A stretch of 45,509 bases of DNA from an uncultured Lachnospiraceae bacterium. Its GTDB lineage: Bacteria > Bacillota > Clostridia > Lachnospirales > Lachnospiraceae. Numbering within the stretch: position 1 is the stretch's first letter; each line of letters opens with the position of its first letter. The position numbers and the translations under genes were made by a program. Positions 8,411-18,432 of the stretch are shown piece by piece. The stretch is taken from positions 1-45,509 of the forward strand of contig CAMNXA010000024.1 of assembly GCA_946566685.1 (NCBI GenBank), read 5' to 3'. The notes under the pieces were generated by a model. That model was not told the origin of the DNA and ran no database searches. It was given only the letters and a program-made list of their open reading frames with translations.

Positions 8411-10876
8411 TTATTTCTTCTCATTTTCTATTAGGAAGGCAGCTTCTTCACAACCATCTTCTTCCAGCATATTATTGCAGACTGCTTCTTTTCCCTGCGA
8501 AAGCCGTACTGTCTTAATCTCAAAAGGCGTAAAAGAGAGGCTGAATTCTCTTCCCAGGGAGGGCAGTTTACATTCTGCCGTTGTATCCCTGCCTGCCGCC
8601 TCATAAGCCCTCAGGATGATATCTCCGCTTCCATCCTCCGCTTCCTTTAACACTTCCACAAATATATTGTCTTCGCTTACCTGCAAGAAAGAGCCTTTCT
8701 GGGAAAGCTTTCCTTTGTGGTAGGTCTCGAACAGGGCAATGGGCTTTTCATTCAGAACCTTTGCCCGCTTGACGGTGTCTGCCTCTTCCCAGCTTCCATC
8801 ATGGGGATAAATGCCATAGGTAAAGGTCTGTACGCCCTGGTCCAGATACACATATTCCAGTTCCGGATCGGGAACGTAAGGTTCGTGCTGGGCATAAATA
8901 GGGCTTCTGAGTATCGTCAGTTCTGCGTTCTTTCCTGCTGTGTCCGCCGCAAACTTGCCATCATTCAGGATAGAAAGGCCATGCATCATCGTATCTAATC
9001 CTGGCGCCGCTCCTTCTAAGTCAAACCAGGTCTGTACCGGATATTCTTCCCCATTGGGCTCCCGCTGGGCAACGCCATAAGGAATTTCATAACTGGCCCT
9101 TAAGTAATTCATATTCATGGGAAAACGCAGTTTCAGCATGGACATTTTCTCATGCCAGTCCACAGTAGTTTCCACGGAGATAAAGTCCAGTTCCTTATAG
9201 ATGGAAAAATCCTGAAACATCCTGGAATTGCCATATTCACTGGTCACCCGGATCACAGCCTTCACAGGGCCGTTCTCAATGCGCTGTACCTTTACCGCCT
9301 CAAACCGTCCGATCTCTTCATCAAAAATACGCACGCCGTGAGACCATGTATCGCTCTCATCCCTGATGACCACAGGCACTGCCGCAGGAGCGGAAAAATA
9401 CTCTGTATTGTCATTCTTTTTCATCAGGGAAGCAATATATCCCTTTTCATCAAATTTGACCGAGAACCATTTATTTTCCGCACTGGTCTGGGTAGAACCT
9501 ATATTCTCAAACTGTTTTCCTCTTTCCCGCACCGCAAAGCGATAGGTGCGCCAGCCCAGAGATGGCAGCTTTGCCACAAAGACAATCCGGCATCTTCCGT
9601 TGCTGGAAGCCTTAGACTGCACAAGCTGATAGGGAACCTGGTTGTCCTCCTCGTCTAAAAGCACGGTATGTTCTTTCAGGGAAAGGGATTCCACAGCCAC
9701 TTCCGCCATGGTCTCAAAGGGGTTGGGATTCATCACCACCAGAGGCTTCATGTCCTCCTCCATGGGAATGTCAATGTTCCAGCTGATGGACTGTAAGGCG
9801 CTGTTCAGTTGTCTGCCGGCTATGTGCAGGGCATAATCATAATCTTCTCTGGCATCCACATAGGCTTCCTCCAGGCTGCTGCCCGCCAGAATATCATGAA
9901 ACTGATTAAACAGCACTGTTTTCCATGCCTTGGTAAGTTCTTCTTTGTCGTATTTCCCGGCAGCCAAGGTCTTCGCCATGACAGATATCTTTTCTGCCAT
10001 GCGGAGTCTGTTTTCCGCCTTTCTGTTCAGACTCTTTACCTCGCAGTGAGCGCTGTAGCAGCCGCTGGCATGATGCAGCAGTTCTCCCGTCACCACGGGA
10101 AGGGCTCTGCCCGCCTGCTCCACATCCTTAAAGTAATCTATCGGAGAAGCAAAAAGCAGTTCCGGCATATCCTCTCTTTGATTCATTTCCCGGATGCTGT
10201 CAAGATTCCTTTTAGTGGGGCCGCCGCCGTGATTGCCTACGCCGTAAAAGCACATGATACCGTTGCCGGGATTCTTGATCTCTCCGGCACAGCGCTTTAC
10301 ATGCTCCTCGATTTCCTCCGGCCAGGTACAGTATTCAAAGGGAATGCGGAATGCCTTCACCTGCGAGCCGTCTGCGGATTTCCACAGGAAAGTCTCCCCA
10401 TCCATGCCCTTTTCATGTCTGCCGGGACGCATGAACACATAATAATCCATGCCTGACTTTTTCAGAATCTGAGGCAGATTTCCGTTATGTCCAAAGCTGT
10501 CCACGTTATAGCCGCACACCGCTTTCACGCCGAACTTTTCCTCAAAATATTTCTGTCCGTAAAGTCCCTGACGCACATAGGACTCTCCTGAGGGCGCATT
10601 GCAGTCCGGCTGGATCCACCAGCCCCCTTCGATGACCCAGCGTCCTTCCTTTACGCGCTCTTTTATTTCCGCAAACATAGCCGGATCATTTTGCTCCACC
10701 CATTCATAGAAGGAAGCGGAACTGCCTGTAAAAATGAACTCCTCGTATTCTTTCATCCGGTCCAGCACGGAACGGAAAGTAGCCTTGATTTCCTGGAATC
10801 CCTCCTGCCACCGCCACATCCATACGGGATCGATGTGTGAATTTCCTATCATATATAATTTTTTCTCTTTTTTCAT
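8411..10876 (-). CDS. Alpha-mannosidase, glycoside hydrolase family 38 (first copy)
   Basis: 821 residues, near the usual GH38 size. The N-terminal catalytic domain has the zinc motif in GNSHIDPVWMWRW (His14, Asp16) and the nucleophile Asp126 in YNVDSFGHNGNLPQ. A second zinc-site region is GVGNHGGGP. Middle three-helix bundle (about 260-370, ending FNQFHDILAGSS) and beta-sandwich C-terminus follow. GH38 enzymes hydrolyse alpha-mannosides with retention, typically alpha-1,3/1,6/1,2 mannose of N-glycans; no signal peptide is present, so it acts in the cytoplasm on imported oligosaccharides. Last gene of the ROK-led operon, 65 bases after the FAD oxidoreductase. A paralogue lies at 23995-26454 and shares the same N-terminal signature. 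The exact linkage cannot be told. Confidence 0.92.
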   Translation of the reverse strand: MKKEKKLYMIGNSHIDPVWMWRWQEGFQEIKATFRSVLDRMKEYEEFIFTGSSASFYEWVEQNDPAMFAEIKERVKEGRWVIEGGWWIQPDCNAPSGESYVRQGLYGQKYFEEKFGVKAVCGYNVDSFGHNGNLPQILKKSGMDYYVFMRPGRHEKGMDGETFLWKSADGSQVKAFRIPFEYCTWPEEIEEHVKRCAGEIKNPGNGIMCFYGVGNHGGGPTKRNLDSIREMNQREDMPELLFASPIDYFKDVEQAGRALPVVTGELLHHASGCYSAHCEVKSLNRKAENRLRMAEKISVMAKTLAAGKYDKEELTKAWKTVLFNQFHDILAGSSLEEAYVDAREDYDYALHIAGRQLNSALQSISWNIDIPMEEDMKPLVVMNPNPFETMAEVAVESLSLKEHTVLLDEEDNQVPYQLVQSKASSNGRCRIVFVAKLPSLGWRTYRFAVRERGKQFENIGSTQTSAENKWFSVKFDEKGYIASLMKKNDNTEYFSAPAAVPVVIRDESDTWSHGVRIFDEEIGRFEAVKVQRIENGPVKAVIRVTSEYGNSRMFQDFSIYKELDFISVETTVDWHEKMSMLKLRFPMNMNYLRASYEIPYGVAQREPNGEEYPVQTWFDLEGAAPGLDTMMHGLSILNDGKFAADTAGKNAELTILRSPIYAQHEPYVPDPELEYVYLDQGVQTFTYGIYPHDGSWEEADTVKRAKVLNEKPIALFETYHKGKLSQKGSFLQVSEDNIFVEVLKEAEDGSGDIILRAYEAAGRDTTAECKLPSLGREFSLSFTPFEIKTVRLSQGKEAVCNNMLEEDGCEEAAFLIENEKK

Positions 10877-10941
10877 ATTTTTTATCTTCCTTTCCTCAAC
10901 TAGTTTCCTGCTCTGCCGTTCTTGAATTCTTTTCCCGTCTC

Positions 10942-13500
10942 CTAAGGTCTTCTATTCAGCCCTTCCATAAGAGCCTTTTTTGCCCCTATCCTGATTGCCG
11001 CACTGCCGCTCTCTCTGGCCCGCATCAGCCCCTCTTCTCCTTCCCCGCTTCCCAAGAGGAAAAGAGTTCTGTTCAGAATCACCCACAACATCTGCCATCT
11101 CTGACTCATCAGTTCTGCCCTGTTCTCCCGGACAAAGGCCTTTTTAAATTCCGGCAATCCGGTCAGTCTGTGCAAAAGCGGAATAAATTCCTTCCTTTTA
11201 CTGTGTTCCCCTGCATAGGCAATGGATTCCATATAAGCAAAAATCCCTTTTTCGATGGTTTCATAATCTCTCTCCCCCTCTGCCAGTCTGTCCGTCACCA
11301 ACGCGTAGGGCTTCATGGAAAAGCGCTTTCCGTGGGACAACAGATTCAACTCGTAGGCCACCTCCGGCATCACCCCATGATCCGGCAGAAGCTGGGCACA
11401 CATGCAGGAGCCTTTCCTTTTGGGTAAAAAGGGGGCGCTTTCCGAAAGCTGCCGCAAAATATGCGCCTCTATTTCCTGTGTATATTCATCTGCACCGTGG
11501 AACAAAGCAATCTTTTTCAAGGCCAGGAGCACCTCCTGTAAATCCGTTTCTCCTGCCCCCTTAATCCTCCCGATTCTCTCCCTAACCGCTAAAAGAACCT
11601 CATCCCTCTCGCCGTACACCAGCGCAAGCAAAGGACTGACTCTCTTTTCTTCATAAGTAAAAGGCACATCAATCCAGTGTGTCCGTTCATCTTTTCCTAT
11701 CAAAGCTGCGGCCTCCCGCAGACTGTGGAAATTCCTTTCCCGGGAAAGGGTAAGGTCATCTCCCGTCTCCTGCCCAATCCAGATACGGCACTGCGCCATT
11801 GGCAGCTTCTCTACATCCGTCCCTGCCAGCACGGCCTTTGCCGCCAGCATCCCCAATACCGCTCCCTGATGCATCAGATCACGCTGCATCCGAAGGCCGG
11901 GGAAGGCATTGTGATCGGCGGAAATGGCCTTGCCCGCCACAATAAGCCCCTCAATCCGCCTACCCTCACCGTCCACCGGCAGACAGGCGCCAAGCGGAAC
12001 CTGCATCTTCATCTGGGGCACCAGGTAGCCGCAATAAATTGCATCTGCATCCGGCCTGCCTTTGGGATCATAGTTGGAAAAGCAGGTATAAATGCCATCC
12101 TCATAAGTCCGAAACAGGCACAAATCCCGTAAGCCAATGACACATTTCCCCCGGATATGCCTGCTTTCCCGGACACTCACATAAGAGCCATGGTCAAACA
12201 GGTTCCGGCCGCCTCTTCTTCTGCCCGTGATGATAAAGTCTGTAAAATCCGATACATCGTCCAGCCTCACCATGGAAGAGAAATTGTTCTGGTAGCTGTC
12301 AGGCCCGCTGTACTGGGCTAACGACCCCCAATAGGTGAAGCCGTCTCGTGCCGCCCCATATAGAATGTCCGCTCCTGCCGCTGCCGCCAGATCCCCGTCT
12401 CCGGTGGCGTCAATGACAAGCCTGCCGTAGCAGGTTTCCTTTCCTCTCCTGCCTGCACAGCTTACACCAACAATGCGGCCATTCTCCCGAATCACATCGT
12501 ATGCCAGTCTGCCGAAATGTATCTCTACCCCCGCCCGCAGACAAAGTTCTAAAAGTACCAGTCCCTTGATGCCTCCATGAAAAGCATCGTATCTGCCGAA
12601 GGTTCCGGCGGGCCGTTCTATGCCGCAGTTTTCACACAGCCGATCCACCCTTTCATCCACTTCTTTCGTATCACCAAAGGGCATGCCGAACCAGTAAGCA
12701 TTCACACCGCCCAGGGTAGCAGTGCCGCCCAGATCGTACAGAGGCTCAATCAAAACCGTTCTGGCGCCGCCTCTTGCCGCATACAGGGCCGCCATCGCAC
12801 CTGATGTGCCTCCTCCTGCCACGATGACATCTGCGGGTTCTGCCGCACTTTCACTCTCCAGCCTGCCGCCCCACCGGTCCGCAAACCTGCCAAGGACAAG
12901 CAATGGGTTCTCTTTCCGCTTCCTTCGAAATTCCGCCAGCAATTCCTGTCTCAGCATGAGCAGCTTTTCTGCCGGCGTTTTCTCTGAATCACTGTCAATG
13001 AAAGCCTCCACCAGCCCGAAGCCTCCATCTCTTTTATCTCTCGTCCAGGCCCGCAAAGACAGCCTGCCAATGAAATCCTCCTCTTCCTGATACCGCTCCA
13101 CATATCTACATGTAATGGAAATAAGGCCGCCCTTTCCCGCCAGGCGTACTGCATGAAGTTCCGGAGCAGAACCTGCATCGCACTGCCCACCCGCTTCTTC
13201 CACAAAATACAGGCCGTAATAAAACCTTACGCCCGCCGCCAGACAGCGTTCCTCCAGATACTGCTTACACCTGTCGGGAATCATCACGCCGCCGTCAAAA
13301 CATTCCTCCGGAAAAAATTCCTCCGGAACCTCCTGCCTTTTATAGCAACAGCGTCCACAGATATCCACCGCCAGATAAGTCTCCTCCACCGCCAGTATGA
13401 CATCCTTTCCCTGCCCTGCCAGTTCCATTGCCCTGCACACTCCCTGCCAGGTATTGTTCATCAGAAGGTATTCCGTCTGCCACGCTTGATTTCCTACCAC
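10942..13500 (-). CDS. Large FAD-dependent oxidoreductase (FAD_oxidored family), possibly sugar-oxidising
   Basis: 852 residues. A dinucleotide-binding Rossmann motif VIVAGGGTSGAMAALYAARG is at about 225-244, and VIDATGDGDLAAAAGADI is the second FAD motif typical of the FAD_oxidored (PF12831-like) family. About 220 residues precede the Rossmann fold and contain a weak fold-like repeat (VILAVEETYLAVD), and the last ~200 residues are helical and HEAT-like. The GTG start at 13500 overlaps the stop of the sucrose-phosphorylase gene by a few bases and has GAGGAGG five bases before it, inside the upstream coding end, so translation is probably coupled. Substrate unknown. In this company (two GH38, GH36, GH13, kinases) a role in oxidising or epimerising a sugar moiety is plausible but is inference. 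Confidence 0.82.
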   Translation of the reverse strand: MVGNQAWQTEYLLMNNTWQGVCRAMELAGQGKDVILAVEETYLAVDICGRCCYKRQEVPEEFFPEECFDGGVMIPDRCKQYLEERCLAAGVRFYYGLYFVEEAGGQCDAGSAPELHAVRLAGKGGLISITCRYVERYQEEEDFIGRLSLRAWTRDKRDGGFGLVEAFIDSDSEKTPAEKLLMLRQELLAEFRRKRKENPLLVLGRFADRWGGRLESESAAEPADVIVAGGGTSGAMAALYAARGGARTVLIEPLYDLGGTATLGGVNAYWFGMPFGDTKEVDERVDRLCENCGIERPAGTFGRYDAFHGGIKGLVLLELCLRAGVEIHFGRLAYDVIRENGRIVGVSCAGRRGKETCYGRLVIDATGDGDLAAAAGADILYGAARDGFTYWGSLAQYSGPDSYQNNFSSMVRLDDVSDFTDFIITGRRRGGRNLFDHGSYVSVRESRHIRGKCVIGLRDLCLFRTYEDGIYTCFSNYDPKGRPDADAIYCGYLVPQMKMQVPLGACLPVDGEGRRIEGLIVAGKAISADHNAFPGLRMQRDLMHQGAVLGMLAAKAVLAGTDVEKLPMAQCRIWIGQETGDDLTLSRERNFHSLREAAALIGKDERTHWIDVPFTYEEKRVSPLLALVYGERDEVLLAVRERIGRIKGAGETDLQEVLLALKKIALFHGADEYTQEIEAHILRQLSESAPFLPKRKGSCMCAQLLPDHGVMPEVAYELNLLSHGKRFSMKPYALVTDRLAEGERDYETIEKGIFAYMESIAYAGEHSKRKEFIPLLHRLTGLPEFKKAFVRENRAELMSQRWQMLWVILNRTLFLLGSGEGEEGLMRARESGSAAIRIGAKKALMEGLNRRP

Positions 13501-14951
13501 ACAAAGTCCTCCTCAAGGGACAGCTTCCTTTCGCCGCCCTCCCTGTCCGTATAGGTAATGTCAAAGCTTTTTTCTTTCAGCCGCGCTGTCAGTGTCGCCT
13601 TAAGGGCCTTCTCCTGCCAGGAAATCTGTATGATATCATCCCTCGTATCATGTACTGTCATTTCCCCGTCAAACACAGGATAGTCATTTCGAAACTGCAT
13701 CAGCCTGCACAGTTTCTGCACCACAGGTTTCTTTACCAGTTCCCGTATTTCCTCCACCGTATAGTCATGGCGGCTGATATTTCTGTCATACTGGGTGCGC
13801 TCCATCAACTCATAGTCATTTTCACCCGCCAGAAGCCCCATATAGTAGACCTGGGGAACCCCCGGCGTGAAAAACTGCAATGCCCTCGACAGGAGATAGG
13901 CCTCGTCATTTTCCCCTACGGCAGAATAATAAGAGCAGTTGATCTGATAGACAATCTTTTTCCCGGTGGAACCTGCACTGTAATCCCATTTGAAGTTCGC
14001 GCCGTACTTTTCCGTCTGATCGATGACGCTTTGCAATTCCTCCGGGCTTAACAGATCCACCACATCCACAGTCCCCAGACCGTCATGCGTATCCAGTGTG
14101 GTCTGCTGATTCTTAGGGCAAATGGAAAGCCAGTGCTTCATCCTTTCGCCGCTTCCCGTATAGAGAGTATGGAGCACCATCACCGGCAGGACGAAATCAT
14201 AAATGGCATAACCATGCTCCGAAATCTTCATCTGCACGGAATAATGGTCGTGAATCTCCGGCAGCATGGGAATATTTTTTTCATCCAGAATTTTCTGAAT
14301 CCGTTCCATCATCTCCCAAATCTCAGGTTCCAGGAAGAAGCAGGTGGTGTCAATCTTCTTGGTGGCAAAGGCAAAAGCATCCAGACGAAGCTGGGACATT
14401 CCATGATCCATCAGGAAACGCAGTGTCCTTTCCACGTAATCCCACGTCACCTGCCTGCTCAGATCCAGATCCATCTGCTCATCATCAAAAGTGCACCAGA
14501 TTTTTTCTGATGTCCCGTCCGCAAAGACAATCTCCTCGCAGGGAGCACAGGGCTTTCTTTTATTCAGAAGATCTACCTGCTCCTGGGTGGGTTCCCCGCC
14601 CGGCCAGAAATTTTGAAACCGAAGAAACATGTCCGCATAAGCGGAATCATCATGTTTCGCAATAAAGTCAAGGAACTCCGGGCTTCTTCTGGACAGATGG
14701 TTGATCATAAAGTCAAACATCAGCTCATAGTCCCTGGCAAGAGCCTGAATATCCTCCCAGTCACCAAACTTTTCATCCACCCTGGTATAGTCCATGGGCG
14801 CAAACCCCCGATCCCCCGAGGAGGGAAAGAAGGGCAGTATATGGATGGAGCCGATTTCCCGCTTAAAATAAGTATCCACCATTTCCTTCAATTCTTTCAA
14901 ATTCTTGCCAAAGCTGTCCGCATAGGTGATCAGCATAATTTTGTTTTTCAT
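13494..14951 (-). CDS. Sucrose phosphorylase-like enzyme, GH13 subfamily 18
   Basis: 485 residues, close to bifidobacterial sucrose phosphorylase (about 504). The GH13 catalytic triad is visible: nucleophile Asp191 in LRLDAFAFA, acid/base Glu232 in MLPEIHDHY and transition-state Asp290 in LDTHDGLG; spacing is essentially that of the Bifidobacterium enzyme. VPQVYYMGLLAGENDYELM is also characteristic of the subfamily. Phosphorolyses sucrose to glucose-1-phosphate and fructose; related GH13_18 members use sucrose-6-phosphate, glucosylglycerol or glucosylglycerate, so sucrose specificity is likely but not certain. It lies directly with a Sip1-type alpha-galactosidase that could deliver sucrose from raffinose-family sugars. 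AAGGAGG precedes ATG 14951, ten bases after the FGGY kinase. Confidence 0.85.
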   Translation of the reverse strand: MKNKIMLITYADSFGKNLKELKEMVDTYFKREIGSIHILPFFPSSGDRGFAPMDYTRVDEKFGDWEDIQALARDYELMFDFMINHLSRRSPEFLDFIAKHDDSAYADMFLRFQNFWPGGEPTQEQVDLLNKRKPCAPCEEIVFADGTSEKIWCTFDDEQMDLDLSRQVTWDYVERTLRFLMDHGMSQLRLDAFAFATKKIDTTCFFLEPEIWEMMERIQKILDEKNIPMLPEIHDHYSVQMKISEHGYAIYDFVLPVMVLHTLYTGSGERMKHWLSICPKNQQTTLDTHDGLGTVDVVDLLSPEELQSVIDQTEKYGANFKWDYSAGSTGKKIVYQINCSYYSAVGENDEAYLLSRALQFFTPGVPQVYYMGLLAGENDYELMERTQYDRNISRHDYTVEEIRELVKKPVVQKLCRLMQFRNDYPVFDGEMTVHDTRDDIIQISWQEKALKATLTARLKEKSFDITYTDREGGERKLSLEEDFVW

Positions 14952-14961
14952 GAGTACCTCC

Positions 14962-16347
14962 TTACTCTTTTTCGTTTCTGCCTAAAATCCCTGCCAGAAT
15001 TGCCGCACCTGCGGCAGCTTCCTCTTCCCTGTCGGTAAATACCACCGGCAGCTTATAGATTTTCTCTATCTCTTCCTGCAAAAGCGGGTTCTTCCGGATG
15101 CCGTTTCCCGATGCTGTGATATGGGTCTTGCCTGTCCGCAGTTCTTCCGGAAAGCCCTGATACATCGCATACAGTTCTCCCGCCATTCCCGCCACAAAGC
15201 CTCTTACCAGATCGCCCCCGTGAAAGTTCTCCTCTCTCAGTCCGAAAATACCCGATTTTACGCCTTTTCTCTGTTCTCTCCCCTTCTCTCTTTCTCCATA
15301 AAGAGCCGGCACAACCTGCAAATCCGTTTCTTTTTTGCCTCTGCCAAGACGTTCCATGGCTTCATACACCGCTGTCTGCCCCGCCGAAACACCGAAGGCA
15401 TCCAGAATCTCCCGGAAAAATACTGCCAGCCTCTCGTACACTTTACCGCCATTCACCGAGGCTCCCACATACAGCCAGCCGCCGCCCGGAAAAGGGCGCA
15501 CTTCCCCTTCCCCCATTTCATACAACTCCTGGGAAAATACCGAGACCTGAGAGCCCGTTCCCACATTCACGCTAACGCTTGTCTTTTTATCCTTAATGGC
15601 GCCCAGAAAGCTGGCCTGATTATCCCCCACGGCGCAAGACACAGGAATCCCCTGAAAAGTTCCTGCCGCTTTCCCTTCCGACACCTCAGGATAATAAGAG
15701 ATATCGACACCCGCCTTTTCCATAGCCGCAAGGGCAAACTGCCGTTTCTTTAAGTCAAAGCCGCCGAAACTGGCCGCTATGGTCACATCCGCCAGGAATT
15801 GCGGCGTGTTCGTCAATCCCATCGCCAGGTAGTCTCCAATGTTCACAAAAGCTTCCGCTTCCTTCGGAATCCGTCCCTTCTTTTGCAGATAAAAATGCGT
15901 CACACTGCCATAGCCGGAATACAGATTCATTCCTGTCTGTTCCGATAAATATTGGGCATAGGTTTTTCCCGCCTGATAAGGCTCATTCCCCCACTCATTC
16001 TTCCAGGTGTAAAAAGGACTTACCGCCCTCCCCGCCCGGTCTACATATAAAATTCCGTGCATCTGGGAGGAAATGCCGATGCCGCCAATCTGTGGTCTGT
16101 CATTCTCCCCCTGCCCGGATTTGGCCTCTCCTTCCGGTCTGCCTGCTCCTTCCGGACAGCAATCCTTAAGAAGCTTTTCCAGCAGATTTCTTGAGGTTCT
16201 TACGATTGCTTCCGGATCCTGCCGGAACCCTTCTCCTTCCAGGAAATGATTCTCCCCATGAAATTCTCTCACCACTTTATCCTGTACAGGATCATATAGA
16301 ACTCCGCAGATAGAGGTGGTGCCGATATCGATTCCAATGAACAACAT
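14962..16347 (-). CDS. FGGY-family carbohydrate kinase (sedoheptulokinase-like)
   Basis: 461 residues. The N-terminal FGGY motif IGIDIGTTSICGV binds ATP phosphate; SQMHGILYVD is the conserved substrate-loop region; SVNVGTGSQVSVFS and ITASGNGIRKNP are the later adenosine-binding motifs, and EEEAAAGAAILAG closes the second domain. The family phosphorylates ketoses or polyols such as xylulose, ribulose, glycerol or sedoheptulose; overall motif shape is closest to the sedoheptulokinase branch in my judgement. Sits between Sip1-type GH36 (32-base gap) and sucrose phosphorylase (10-base gap), so it is in the same transcript. The exact sugar is unknown. Low-complexity insert EGAGRPEGEAKSGQGENDRP at about residues 64-83 is odd for the family and looks like a disordered surface loop. 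Confidence 0.85.
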   Translation of the reverse strand: MLFIGIDIGTTSICGVLYDPVQDKVVREFHGENHFLEGEGFRQDPEAIVRTSRNLLEKLLKDCCPEGAGRPEGEAKSGQGENDRPQIGGIGISSQMHGILYVDRAGRAVSPFYTWKNEWGNEPYQAGKTYAQYLSEQTGMNLYSGYGSVTHFYLQKKGRIPKEAEAFVNIGDYLAMGLTNTPQFLADVTIAASFGGFDLKKRQFALAAMEKAGVDISYYPEVSEGKAAGTFQGIPVSCAVGDNQASFLGAIKDKKTSVSVNVGTGSQVSVFSQELYEMGEGEVRPFPGGGWLYVGASVNGGKVYERLAVFFREILDAFGVSAGQTAVYEAMERLGRGKKETDLQVVPALYGEREKGREQRKGVKSGIFGLREENFHGGDLVRGFVAGMAGELYAMYQGFPEELRTGKTHITASGNGIRKNPLLQEEIEKIYKLPVVFTDREEEAAAGAAILAGILGRNEKE

Positions 16348-16379
16348 ACCCTATTTCCCTTTCCTGAAAATTTCCTCTC

Positions 16380-18416
16380 CTAAAAGCGCAGTTCCACCAC
16401 GCTGTTTTCCTGCAAAATCTTCACCCCGTACAAGCCGCCTGCCATCGGTTCACAAGCACATTCCCTGCCGTTAACCAGCACTTGCCCGGGTTCCATTTGA
16501 GCCGCAAAGCCAAAGGTGCCCGGCTCTGTCACAAGGACTCCCACAGCGTCCGCCCTCTCCCAAAGCCTGCTGACACAGCCCGGGCCGATGTATTTTTCCA
16601 GAATACCGATGATCTGCACCTTTTCATCCGGCAGAATCAGGTACAGTTCCGACTCTCCAGAAGCAAGACTTATGACCACCTCACAGCCCTCCTCCAGAGG
16701 CGACAGCTTCCGCGCAAGCCAACTATAAACCAGCCATTTACCACCTGAAAGCCCGGGAATATCCTGCACACTCAAGACGCCCTCGCACCGCTCTTCCTCC
16801 TGATGGATAGAAAAAGCTGCCGCCGCATAACACGCGCCGTAACAGTTCCATATCTTCAAGGGTTTCCCGCTTGTCAGGGGATCTGCCAGCAGACAATCCA
16901 TTGTGGGCATTCCCACACCGTCACAGCGGATCACCCTGCCATCCTTCCTGATCAGGGGCCATATCCAGGCCGGATCTGTCTCTCCCACCCTGTCACTGAC
17001 ATACACGGGGCCGCCGCTGACTGCCCGCAGCATGGAATTACAGCGGTTCTCCCTGTGATCTGTATAGAACATATCCCAGTCTCCCCAGTAGAACTGTCCT
17101 TGCAGCAGATTGTTATAGCCATTCTGGATCACATGCTCCCGAAAACCATTCTTTTCACCAGGTACGAAATCATCACTGCTTCTGGACACAGCGCTGGAGG
17201 GACGGTTCCACATATCCTCACTGGCCATGCCCATGCAGTTAATGATACAGTTCCCGAAATGGAGGGCAGCCGAGGCATTTAATCCCTTTTGTATCTCCCG
17301 ACTGGCCTCCCCATAGGTCTCCATACCACCGTAGGCCAGGGAAATGGCGCTTTGTCCGTCCACCTTCACAAAGTCAATACCGCAGTGATTCTTTAAATAT
17401 TCATGCCACCGATCATAAAATAAAAACGCCTTGTCCGCGGAAGGGGCGGGCAAAAGCCTTCCGTCAGGAAGCTGAGAGAGCCCTCTCTGCAAAATCCGCC
17501 GGGCAGGTGTGCCTTCCTTGACCCCGTTCCAGTAACCCATGACTGCATGCCAGACACCAACTTTTTCGATGCCGTATTCTTCCTTCAATTCCCGAACACA
17601 GCCGCCAAGTCCTGCCGGGAACTGACCTTCCCTTGCATCCAGATCCGTCAGCACCTGCTCTTCATAGTCTGCCGAGAGCCAGCCATCATCAATCAGCGCC
17701 CACTTCACCGGAACCTTCTTCTCCCGAAACTCCTGCATCTTATCCCGGATACCCTGCTGGGATACCTGATGATAAAAGGCATCCCAGCTGCACCAGCCAA
17801 AATACTCAAACATCTCAGGATACCTTCTGTTCTTTCGAAGCATAGCTTCCCTGCCCTGATACGACAAAGCCTCCTCCACTGCCCTTTCACAGCAGCGATA
17901 AGGATCCTCCCCTGCGGCGATCACAAGACTGCTGTCCGAAAGGCGGTTTCTGTTCCCCGCCCCCGGAGCCATCCGTACCAGTAGACTGTCCTCATCTTTC
18001 CCGCACATATCCGTCCTGCAAACCGCCCCGCAGACCGAGAGCAGTACAAAAAAGTCGTTTCCCTTCCGGAAAAGAATCATCTGGGTTCTGTCCGGCACTT
18101 CGGCAAGTTTCCCCACAAAAGCCGGCCTGACCCACCAGTCCTTATGCTGGTATATGGCTGTTGCCCCTTCCAATCCCGCAATTCCAAGTTCGTAGGTCAG
18201 TCCCTCCTTTGCATCATAATACCTCTGGGGGCCGAAGCAAGGTTCCTGCACGTCAATCTGTCCCTCCGGGCAGATCAGTGCGGTATCTTCCTTACAATAC
18301 ACTTTCAGTTCCTCTGCTTTCCCTTCTTTCGAACATAAAGAAAGCAGAAAAACCACTCCGTCATCCCAAACAATTTCTTTATCCCTGCACCGAGTCGTTG
18401 TTCTGCTTTGAAACAT
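16380..18416 (-). CDS. Sip1-type/raffinose synthase-like alpha-galactosidase (GH36 group)
   Basis: 678 residues. The raffinose-synthase/Sip1 pattern is clear: the TIM barrel has FGWCSWDAFYHQVSQ, WALIDDGWLS, the nucleophile Asp353 in FVKVDGQSAIS and the acid/base Asp pair in SRSSDDFVPGE. An N-terminal beta-domain (about 1-190) precedes the barrel and a C-terminal beta-domain follows. No signal peptide, so cytoplasmic. Bacterial members act as alpha-galactosidases; plant ones transfer galactosyl from galactinol. With sucrose phosphorylase two genes downstream, a raffinose-to-sucrose-to-glucose-1-phosphate route is a good model, although the mannosidases in the same locus argue for a more complex substrate. 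GGAGAA precedes ATG 18416, 16 bases after the ROK regulator stop. Confidence 0.85.
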   Translation of the reverse strand: MFQSRTTTRCRDKEIVWDDGVVFLLSLCSKEGKAEELKVYCKEDTALICPEGQIDVQEPCFGPQRYYDAKEGLTYELGIAGLEGATAIYQHKDWWVRPAFVGKLAEVPDRTQMILFRKGNDFFVLLSVCGAVCRTDMCGKDEDSLLVRMAPGAGNRNRLSDSSLVIAAGEDPYRCCERAVEEALSYQGREAMLRKNRRYPEMFEYFGWCSWDAFYHQVSQQGIRDKMQEFREKKVPVKWALIDDGWLSADYEEQVLTDLDAREGQFPAGLGGCVRELKEEYGIEKVGVWHAVMGYWNGVKEGTPARRILQRGLSQLPDGRLLPAPSADKAFLFYDRWHEYLKNHCGIDFVKVDGQSAISLAYGGMETYGEASREIQKGLNASAALHFGNCIINCMGMASEDMWNRPSSAVSRSSDDFVPGEKNGFREHVIQNGYNNLLQGQFYWGDWDMFYTDHRENRCNSMLRAVSGGPVYVSDRVGETDPAWIWPLIRKDGRVIRCDGVGMPTMDCLLADPLTSGKPLKIWNCYGACYAAAAFSIHQEEERCEGVLSVQDIPGLSGGKWLVYSWLARKLSPLEEGCEVVISLASGESELYLILPDEKVQIIGILEKYIGPGCVSRLWERADAVGVLVTEPGTFGFAAQMEPGQVLVNGRECACEPMAGGLYGVKILQENSVVELRF

Positions 18417-18432
18417 AGTGTTCTCCGATCAT